Below are positions 35,613 through 44,141 of a DNA stretch of 44,141 nucleotides, one piece after another. The number at the start of each line of letters is the position of its first letter. The stretch's first letter is position 1. The notes beneath the pieces are model-generated. The model was not told where the DNA came from, ran no database searches, and saw nothing but the letters and a program-made list of their open reading frames with translations. The translations under genes were made by a program, and so were the position numbers. The DNA comes from Rostrohypoxylon terebratum (taxonomy: Eukaryota > Ascomycota > Sordariomycetes > Xylariales > Hypoxylaceae). The DNA lies in NCBI GenBank assembly GCA_022497145.1, contig MU386013.1, positions 1 to 44,141 of the forward strand. Direction: 5' to 3'.

Positions 35613-37146
35613 ATGGGATATTATCCTCCCAATACGCCGGAAACCGGCGGTCCTTTGGTTGTATCTACGCTATTCGGCGTAATTGCCTTGCTCTCTTGCG
35701 TAGCGCGGGCATATGCTGTGAGGCAAAGGAGCGAGAAATTTCAATTGCAGGAATTGTATATCTTTATTGCCTTGGTATGCCCGTACCCTTTCCCTGGTGT
35801 ACCTGTGTGTCGTTTCTCACCTATATCTTAGTTGTTGACATTCGCGTCTCTTGGTCTTCAATGGGCTTGTAGGTCTCCCCCCCTCTTCCTTCCCCTCCTA
35901 TTGGCTCTAGAATGATAGCTAGTAGTTATGACTGACGCTGGGAAGGTGTTGTACGAGGTGGAACCGGCAGACACATAGGGGATATAGATCTGGTAGACGC
36001 AGTTCTCACCCTTAAGGTAAGCTACACTCTGTAAACCAGTTCGCCATCGCCTAGTACTAAATCTACCTACTTTCCCACCAGCTTATCATTCCTTTCGAGG
36101 CACTATACGGCGTTACCCTGATGTTCGCGAAATGGTCTATCCTACTATTCTATAAGCGAGTATTTGGAGCCAACAAATCCTCGGTCCGGTGGTTCGTCCA
36201 TGCAACGTACGTGACGCCTATTGTAGTTCATTTTGTTTGTCTCGGCTACAAAAATATCGAGGCTCTTGAGAAGGCCGTGTAGAGGGTTTATCTTTTTATA
36301 ACGTGCTCGAAGCAACTTTCGAGGGCATAAAATATCGTCGAAGAAATAAAAAGCTTACTGACTCTTAATAGTATGGTCATTATCTTCTTATGGATGGTCT
36401 CGGTCATTCTCGAAACTTTTCTCCTCTGCCGACCTCTCGCATACAACTGGGACACGTCCATCGAAGGTAGCTGTGGCGACCGAAATACGGTCTACGTAGC
36501 GGCTGGAGCAACGAACATGGTAACCGATTTTATGGTATTGCTGATGCCGGTTCCAATCATCTGGAATTTGAAGCTACCTATGTTTCAACGTATTGCGCTT
36601 ATGGCCACGTTTGGCCTAGGTCTTTTGTCAGTACCATATTTCTAAATTAACATTTGTCTGTGACTACCGAGGAGGTGGTCACGGGGATTGGTGGAAAGTA
36701 GACTAACAACTTGCAGTATCACGGCTATTTCCATAATACGCCTCAAGTCCCTTATGGACATATCCTTTACTGACCCGACGTGGACATTGCCAATGGGGTT
36801 GCTGTGGACCGTGCTAGAGCCCGAGCTAGCAATTATTGTTGCGAATTTCCCATTCATGAGACCATATCTTACCAAGGTACTCCCAAAAGAATGGTCACTG
36901 AACCCATCGTCGTGGCGGAGCCGCAAATACGGCAACGAAAATTTCGAACGTCTTCCTGCCGATAAAGGAATGCCGCTACAGACTATCGGTGGAGGCTGGA
37001 CAGGTTCGAACGTCGCGGCTGGAGTTGCGAAACCCAAAAATGGTGGGACGCCGGCGAGCGATGGGGCCGAGTCAGAGAGAGGGTTAACAAAAGACTTAGA
37101 TGCAGGCATTCAGGTTCACACGGCGTGGTCAGTTAGTAGAGAGTAG
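35613..37146 (+). CDS. Fungal rhodopsin-domain seven-TM protein 2
   Basis: A 359-residue membrane protein of the same rhodopsin-like family as protein 1 but clearly divergent. Six exons: 35,613-35,774, 35,832-35,868, 35,946-36,016, 36,082-36,206, 36,372-36,626 and 36,717-37,146. All introns are GT-AG (57-165 bp), with CTGAC or CTAAC branch sites near the third, fifth and sixth acceptors. The 37-bp exon 2 was found by continuity into VVRGGTGRHI (68-77). Hydrophobic spans lie at about 13-33, 47-66, 92-116, 130-152, 174-196, 206-226 and 240-262. Marks include FEALYG...AKWSILLFYKRVF, NMVTDFMVLLMPVPIIW, FITAISIIRL across intron 5, and WTVLEPELAIIVANFPFMRPYL. The tail of about 95 residues is hydrophilic. 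The role is unknown. It is divergent from the GMC gene and convergent with the vWA-Hint gene. An AATAAA lies at 37,281. Confidence 0.87.
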
Positions 37147-38054
37147 GTTTCTCGGGGTTCACCACGAGATTCCAGGTTGACCATGAATCGATATCACCAC
37201 CTACCTACTTAGATAGTAGGCACATGGGTACAGGGCAGGACTGTGTGCACATGTAATGTTTATACCAGATGATATGATTTAATAAAGCGAGCAGCGCCTT
37301 AGCTAGTGTATTCTAGAAGTTGAAGCAGTCCCCGATGACATATCGTGTTCTCAACTAGATCAGACATCTGTCAGGGGAGGTAATTTATTCTAAGGACATT
37401 GGGGACATTGGTGTTTTTGGTGGCTTCTTAGATACGTCAAAGATATTCACGAAAGGAGTCTAGAGATAAAGCTGTGAATTGGTCGTGTAATTGAATACCG
37501 GAATCCTTCATCGACCTTTGTTATGATTCAGTTACTTCTTCCCCTTTCGAAACTCACATGCCCCTTTGATTAATTAACAACGAGGGAAATGTAATCGCCC
37601 ATGAATCTCATGGATTTAGCAAAGTACTCATCAACGAGGCATCTCTTCCATTCCAATGTCATAAGATCAACACCTATAGGTAGATATATTCCTCTTTACG
37701 TCTTCTCAGACCATCCTCTTAACATTGTGTGAAGTTTTAAGATTGGGGGGAAAAGGAAAGAAGAGAAAACTAAACATGCTGGTAAATGTACAAGTAGTTT
37801 TATAGACACGAATTTTAGTGAATTATTGAGATGACTAGCTACCGATTTTATACTTGACACGAGTTTTTATTGCTTGGGAGGGGTGTTTGACGGGTTAAGG
37901 GCAGAACTCTTGAACCCACAGACCACTATAAGAACAAGAGTTAGTAATCGTTCATTTGGAGAGGGCATTAGCTCATTCAATGAAAATCTCGGGAGTGGTT
38001 GCTCCCGGGTAGGCAAAGATAGTATCAGAAAGGTGACAAAAGGAATTCTGGATG
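37147..38054. other. Convergent intergenic region
   Basis: 0.9 kb between two convergent 3' ends, with no supported gene. AATAAA at 37,281-37,286 could serve polyadenylation of the rhodopsin-domain gene. Opposing frames of 63-73 codons at 37,867-38,095 overlap each other and the downstream 3' end and are not convincing. Confidence 0.55.
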
Positions 38055-40510
38055 TCACATACAGCCGTCACAATCCCGCCTCTTCACCCCGCTAGACAAC
38101 GCAACGCCATCATCCCCCGGCTTCAAACCTGCAATGGCTTTTGCGACCTTTTCATAGTCCCCGAGAAATCGGTGGGCTCGGGCATCCCTGCCATGAGTCA
38201 TACCGTGGCCTAGGGTAACAGCCCAGATACCGCCAAAATCAAGGGCATGAGCTTCAGTGTTGCAGTCCGGCTGCAGGAGAATTGAGTATATATAACCGGA
38301 ATAGAGTATTATCTGAGCTCGCTCAGCTTCCAACACGAGTTCAGCTGGAACACCCCACTGGACATCGGTCTTCGTATGGGCTATCTTGATCGGATGCCAC
38401 GGCGTGATTGCTAGATCCCCAATCATACACAAAGGCACTTCGCAAACCTCTGTTTTCAAAACAGCCGCGACAAGCCTAGGTCCGACTGGCGTATGTACAA
38501 CCGAGCCCCGTCGTAGGTTGCGGATGAGAGTTTGACGGCCATTGGCAAGCGTGACCTTGCTCGTACTAGCGAAGCAAGGACCGCTCCGAGCATTCAGACG
38601 TGACATGGAGATACGGGTAGTGGTAGCAGCGCTTGGGCAAGACTGCTTGGGCGGAGGGATAGTATCAAAGGATCTATCAAGATAATCTCTACATCTGGCG
38701 AAAAAAATGTTCTGGTTATACATCAAAGGGCCTGGGTCCTTGAAAGAATTGCACCTGTATACCGATGACGAGTTAAAATATAGACATTAATCTTAAAAGG
38801 GGTTGATGAGAGATCTTGACTTGGCAGTTGAACGACGTAACAAGAAAACTTACAGTTGCTTCGCATGTGCGTTCCACAGACTAAAGAAGTAATGGCAACC
38901 CCATTGTCGAAAATAGCTTTCGTTGGACAAGGCTAGAGATACCTGACCTGACGGCAGGCTGCCTGCGAGATCCTCCATCAGAGACCTGTTATACTCATCG
39001 TCGTAAAGTCTAGCCGGGATATTGTCCAGAAGCCATTGGAGTTCTGTCGAGTGATGTTTCAAATCGATTTCCCTGAGAGTCTCAAATTCTCCGTCATTTT
39101 GAAGGGGGAAAACCGAGGAAATGAAGTCACATATCATCGATCTACTCTGGTGGTAGGCAACTTCGAATTCGGGAAGACTAGGAGCCTCAAGTAAATCCTT
39201 CATCTCAAAGATGCACAGCTCTACGGCCCTCATCTGCGAGAACCTCAACGCTACGTTGATGACGGTGCACGTGGCGGGGTCAAACATAGCTCTATTGCCC
39301 TGGGTGTCGATGTTTTCGAGGTATATGTCCCTGGATTGGCCATATTGGATATTTCCAAGACGCACGGTAAGTTTCCAATGGTCTTGTAGGGTTTGTACCT
39401 GTTGGTCAATGGTCTTACCGGCCGTCGTCCTCAGGAGCATAGTCTTTGGCATTGTTACTTCTAGGGTGGATTTTGTAGCATAAGTTGTCTGGAGATGGGC
39501 AACTGCGTGAACAAACACCGTCCCCTGAATTAAGCACGTTAGTTCTATAATGTGAAACTGGCGAACTTGGCTCTCGTACTATCATGCCAGCGTCTGGAAT
39601 AAAAGCGTAGTTACCCCCTCCAATTTCCGAGATAGACTTCAAAAGTCCGGACTTGATGTCATAACCGAACCCAAAGGTATGAGTCGTTGCTGGGAGATTT
39701 CCCCATATGCTGCGTATTTTGGGGACATATCCTTGAGCAGGACACCTATGGACCAAGTCAATGATTTCCTTCGTCGGGATGCTTGGGGTAGGTATGTATA
39801 GGCATCTCATACAAGTAATTGGGTAACCCGTCTGTTAATATCATGACCGCAGGTACTCGTCCTGTGTCTTCTTCTCCGTCAAACAGGCCAACACCTTTCT
39901 GCAGACCGTGCCAGAGATTGGTCAAACTATCCGGCGCCATCGCATCGATGTTGGACTCGCTTAGCTCTTTATTAATAGGGGTCATTGGTAGTAATTTCTG
40001 GACCACCTATTCACGGGCCTCATTCCATTAGCAGATAATCTTTCCAAGGTAGAGACAACAGAGACCTGCCGTGGCGTCTTTACTGAAGGTTACGATTCCG
40101 AGCCTGTCTCCCTCGTTCAAGGAGCTTAGGATCGTGCGTGCAGCATGTTTCACCATGTCAAGTATCGATAATCCAAAATTCTCCGAACTCAACTTCCCAT
40201 CGTCCCCATTCATCTTCGCAGGTGCAGGTAGACCCATAGAGCCGGAGGTATCAATGACGAGCACGATGTCGCATGGAATATGATGGAGCTGAGGGTCATT
40301 CGGGAGTTCTGGTGGCCGTACGCGAACAATAACTCCGCCATGGGCTGGGACGGGGTGTATAGTCAGTTGGACATCCTCAACAAACCCTCCATTTAAAGGC
40401 ACCTGAGATGGGAGACACCCCCTTATCGGGAGCATATGCTGTTCTTTCTGTACCTGCGCGCCCTGTGAGAAGAGAGAGACGACAAGATCGACGACAACTT
40501 TTCTTACCAT
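38055..40510 (-). CDS. vWA-Hint (Vwaint/Vint) protein
   Basis: A protein of about 723 residues with an N-terminal von Willebrand A domain, a middle Vwaint region and a C-terminal Hint-fold (Vint) domain. Five exons: 40,510-40,070, 40,006-39,813, 39,745-39,580, 39,524-38,854 and 38,754-38,055. The vWA domain (about 79-267) has the MIDAS motif DTSGS (87-91), TNLWHG and LTDG. IPDAGMI-GTVFVHAV joins across intron 3. Vwaint spans about 268-500 and ends in CNSFKDPG. The Hint part has Cys551 at its start (GPCFAS), a TxxH motif TPWH (608-611), and LGHG...RAHRFLGDY. In other Hint families the Cys and the TxxH His drive self-cleavage; cleavage here is inferred. Intron 1 (40,007-40,069) appears to be GC-AG. 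The start is uncertain: 40,510 is the first in-frame ATG, and a further small intron at 40,357-40,407 is possible. The cellular role is unknown. Confidence 0.88.
40007..40069 (-). other. Apparent GC-AG intron of the vWA-Hint gene
   Basis: A 63-bp in-frame interruption inside the vWA domain, starting GCAGGT and ending GAATAG on the coding strand, with a CTAAT branch-like motif 19 bp before the acceptor. Read through, it brings two stops (TAA and TAG). Removed, it joins FSKDAT to VVQKLLPM, as the family expects. All GT positions nearby are in the wrong phase and no acceptor restores the frame. The other 14 introns identified in this window start with GT. Confidence 0.65.
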
Positions 40511-43500
40511 GTCAGCGGCTTTAAGTATGAAAAGCGAAGAACCAACGATATTCAAACTAATTCAAATAGGTTGCGGTATTTGGCATAGACCGCGAACCGA
40601 ATCATGAAGGCACGAAAAAGATCGTGGAATCAAAAGATCAAGTAACCTAGGCCATTATAACCATTTCCCTCTCTTTGTTTGCTTCTGTTATGCGAGTGGA
40701 GAGTATCCAGTATCCAGTGGCAGTGCGGCCTCTTGAGGCGACTTAGTTCAAGTTGGACTCCTTGACCTTCCTCGCATTGTTATTATTTTCAACCAACTGC
40801 CAGAACTAGCAGAAGTAATAACATCCTACTGACCTACATATTACCTATTTGTCTAGTGTTTGCCTACCGTGGCATTAGAGAATAGTGGGCTCTTAAGGTG
40901 GCTTATAACCGCGCTATAGAACCTAAGAAAACAGGGCCGACAAGTGGATTTATTAGAGCAACTCAGCACTGTAATAGGTATGTAATGGGCTTTGGTTTCT
41001 CGCTTGACCATTAGCAATGCCTCTTTACCATCGACGACCTTGCTGGAGATCAGGAGATTAGCTAGATACACGCGCTATCGCTTTCTTAGAAATGATAGGA
41101 GTTACTACGCACTGGACATATGGCTCTATAGAGTAGGCACTTACCCAGGTAGGTAGGTAGGCATTGCAACATTTTGTTTGGACGCACTGCTCCAGAGCAT
41201 AATGGCTGATGGCTTTAGCGGAGACTTGTGGATAGTTTCAATCGGTCGGTTCCGGTATTCGTGGCAAGCATGGCAACAAGCACTGATGGCATTGCTGGCA
41301 ATTGGGTAGGCGTGTAGATGATTCCTTTCCCCCCTTGGAGGAAGTAAAATGTCTAAGTGAAACTATTAACAACGTCGGGCAATCCGAATTATGTAGCTAG
41401 CAGTTGGTGAGGCCAACGATGGTCCACGATCCCCCTGTACCCTGCTCTCATAGGCTGGCTTATAACTGGACCCTGAGGCACTGCTACTGTGGGGATCGTG
41501 ATTACAGGCCCTCATCATGCACTGTTCGATTGCTTGAGATTGAGACCTACTCTTGGCAGATACAGAATGTCGTCTTAATACCTACTTAAATTAATTGGGG
41601 AATGTCATGGATATTTGACTTTTACGTTTCACGATCTCCTTCTCTTACTATACCTGCACCACGAGTTCTCAAAGGAGATGCAACGAGATGGATACATTGA
41701 CCGCAAAAACGGCCGAGGTATATATAGGTATGTACCTATTGGAAGGATTGTACCTTGACATTGACAGGATCGCATTAATAAAGAAAAAACCAATAAAATA
41801 TCGTGCGGTTCGCTAAAGCGATAGAAGAAGTCCTTGAAGTGACATGACTATATAGTATACAGCACGGGAATACCTATTAGGTATATATCCCAATTATCCC
41901 CAAATAAAACTAGTGAGAGGCACGAGTGTCGTTCATTGCCTCTCCTCCAACAGCTGAGACCACCGATACCTAGTACCTAGACAATCCGATGCACGGCATT
42001 GCTATCATGAAGCTGGAAATGAGCCAACCAAACCGTAGCGTTCGCGGGACGGTGCATTCCCGACGCCTTATCTCAAGGTAGTTGACTGTTTGCTTGCCCT
42101 TGATCTGCCCATACGACAAAGACCTAACATCGCCGCCGCTTCGAAAAAAAATAGGGGAGAGGCTATGGCCGGTCAGCAGTGTTCGTCTTAGTGGATGGAA
42201 AGGATAAATGGACGGATGTGGACCTGACCTATTCTCAACACCACCATCGCTCTCGCTACCCGAAGCTAGCTCGGTTCAGCTCAGCTCAACGACATTCGGT
42301 GCATTCTTTATGCTTGCACCACGTGCAATTGGTATTGATGACAAAAATGCCTCCACATTTGCAACAGTGGGCAGCATACATGATGGGAGGAGTGGTTATC
42401 GTAATTGTCGACGTGGTGATATTGGTATATGTGGGTAGGTATATATGAACAACTGTCTCTCTCGATATGTCAGGGCTGTCGAGGAATGCAACGCGTTGAT
42501 TTCGAACAGAAGAGAAAGGCAACGAGTGTCTCGAGGGCTCCCGCCATGGGATGCCGGCTTGATATACATGGCGTAAGGGCGAACCCCCTCCCTTCGCACG
42601 GGAGCGGAAAACCAGCACGAAGACCAAGACCAAGGGGAAATATCGCAAAAGGCTCAATCAAACTACCTAATAGGCAGTCATGCAGTCATGCAGTCATGTA
42701 CCTAGTCATGTTCGCCGTGCAGGACCCAGCAGACGAACTACGCGTCGATCGCACGACAGACAGCGAGGAGAAGACTACCTAAAACACCTACCCAAATTAC
42801 CCCGCATGCAATCTGCATTCGCGGAAACGAATCAAAGCTTGCGGTAGCGATGCAGTAGGACCTAAGAGGAAAGGCTGAGAGTTGGGGGTTGATCGAGAAG
42901 GATCAACTGCGTGCGTGACCGGCGAGGCGCGGCGATTCCGCAGCCATGCCGCACCCCACGTTTTCCTATCCATCCCCGGACATAGGGTGGACGGCCAATG
43001 CCTTTCTACTCTTTCTACTGGTGCTTTCCATTTCCTTAGACCATCGCAACACATAATCGCGCTGGCTGGACCACACACATTGCCTCAAACGTCTCGAACC
43101 AGTGGCGACGACGGCGACGCTGCGAAGACAGCAACGACCACACATTTCCGCCCTCAAGGCTTATTGGCCGCAACGCTGCGGAAAAAACCGGGAGTTGGGA
43201 AACGAAGACGACAAAGCGGCATGTCTGGATTCGGACGACGTTGTTTATCAAATTAAGGAAATGTATGGTAGGCATTCGATTGGAATGACTAGTACACGCA
43301 GTAGTAATATGAAAAAAAAAGAAAGAAAGAAAAAAGGTCTCGTCCGACCCGCTCCATCTATTGAGTGATCGCTCGACCATAAGACTACCTGTCGTGGTAT
43401 GTCCTGGCGCGAAGCGGGCTAGTTAAGATGTGCACATCTCGGTTGATCTCGAAATCTCGAACATTACACCACACAAACGTTTGGATCCCCAGATATTTCA

Positions 43501-44141
43501 TCTGAAACTAGATCAAATCGAAAACTTGTCGTACCTGTCAACGGTCAACCTATGCAACGCATCCACCTTGCGTAATTTGTAAGAGTAAGCCTCCAGTCAA
43601 CATCAATAAATCCGAGGGGCTGTTTCATGTGTCATGGTTCCCTCTGAGCAATTAACGACCTTCACCTTATGGTCCCATGGCATGATGTACGCCGTCATAC
43701 ACGGTATCCCGGCCAAGACTTGTGAGTCCTCTTAATCCATCTATCAAATCTATGAAATTCCTACCTCATGATCAAGGCACTTTTCTTCCTTTGCTTCCTG
43801 TGAGGTGCGTTGTTGGTAGTGTTACATTGTTAGTCAGAGGAGCGCTCGTGTTTAACAATACTACTAGAATGAAGAACAAAGTAAGAAACCTTTACATAGT
43901 AAAAAACCCATCCAAGGGATGAATGGTTTCTTTAACGGGAATAACAATCTCTTGTAATAATGCTAGGTGAAGCAAGGCGTCTTTGGAGTAGACGCAAGTG
44001 AACGTGAGTCCCGACAAACCGACAAACTGGTTCGTTTTATAAGTACTTGTGGGTCCTGGCCACGTGCCAGCAGGTGCTGCCGCATGTCACCGCCTTGCGC
44101 ATGGGCCATACCGCCTGCTGGCGGCAGATGACTACTACTAT
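40511..44141. other. Gene-poor right end
   Basis: 3.6 kb of ordinary composition with no gene I can support. Many short frames overlap on both strands between 42,179 and 43,380, which is typical of non-coding DNA with moderate GC, and none shows a familiar motif. A short ATG frame at 43,634 followed by GTGAGT near 43,721 could be a first exon but has no recognisable product. TAGGTA words are frequent (41,149-41,160, 41,876, 41,970). The last 100 bp is GC-rich and might belong to a gene outside the window. Confidence 0.5.

Noticed and set aside
36642..37109. 155-codon minus frame opposite rhodopsin gene 2
   Set aside because: Antisense to exon 6 and intron 5 of the plus-strand gene, whose family motifs are clear.
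42179..43380. Dense overlapping frames on both strands
   Set aside because: No motif, no consistent frame and no splice structure. This fits chance open frames in moderate-GC DNA.
1..44141. CRISPR arrays, operons or bacterial features
   Set aside because: The genes have spliceosomal introns and fungal families. The repeats are transposon-derived and no regular spacer pattern exists.

Overview
The window looks like nuclear DNA of a filamentous ascomycete (Pezizomycotina, probably a Sordariomycete). The reasons are short GT-AG introns of 50-165 bp with CTAAC or CTGAC branch sites, fungus-specific protein families, and a long AT-rich block with the hallmarks of repeat-induced point mutation (RIP). 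It falls into two compartments that meet sharply near 27,634.

Compartment 1 (1-27,634) is extremely AT-rich and has no living gene. It is a graveyard of nested transposons. Two copies of one Ty3/gypsy retrotransposon lie head to head: the left arm at about 1-4,345 reads on the minus strand, and the right arm at about 4,682-10,430 reads on the plus strand. Reverse-transcriptase motifs can still be read through the RIP changes. A second, different gypsy relic lies on the minus strand (about 17,900 to 14,510). Two families of small terminal-inverted-repeat (TIR) elements, called X and Y here, were inserted into these relics. Four LTRs and one LTR fragment of near-normal base composition sit inside the degraded DNA. 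Two of the LTRs have perfect 5-bp target duplications (ATTAT and TTAAT) and are therefore solo LTRs. Several dispersed repeat pairs and a degenerate tandem-repeat zone (20,090-21,080) complete the block.

Compartment 2 (27,635-44,141) has ordinary base composition and four intact multi-exon genes. These are a seven-TM fungal rhodopsin-domain protein (minus, 27,686-29,150), a GMC-family FAD oxidoreductase (minus, 31,915-33,877), a second rhodopsin-domain protein (plus, 35,613-37,146), and a von Willebrand A plus Hint (Vwaint/Vint) protein (minus, 38,055-40,510). I rebuilt all four by splicing exons so that family-conserved sequence runs continuously across each junction. The oxidoreductase and the second rhodopsin-domain gene are divergent and share a 1.7 kb promoter region. 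The second rhodopsin-domain gene and the vWA-Hint gene converge. The last 3.6 kb shows no gene I can support.

A functional link between the genes is inference only. Two sensor-like membrane proteins flank a redox enzyme next to heterochromatin-like DNA, an arrangement often seen for accessory or secondary-metabolism genes, but no backbone synthase is present. The points most worth following up are the RIP-degraded inverted repeat with an LTR at its centre, the nested X and Y elements, and an apparent GC-AG intron in the vWA domain.
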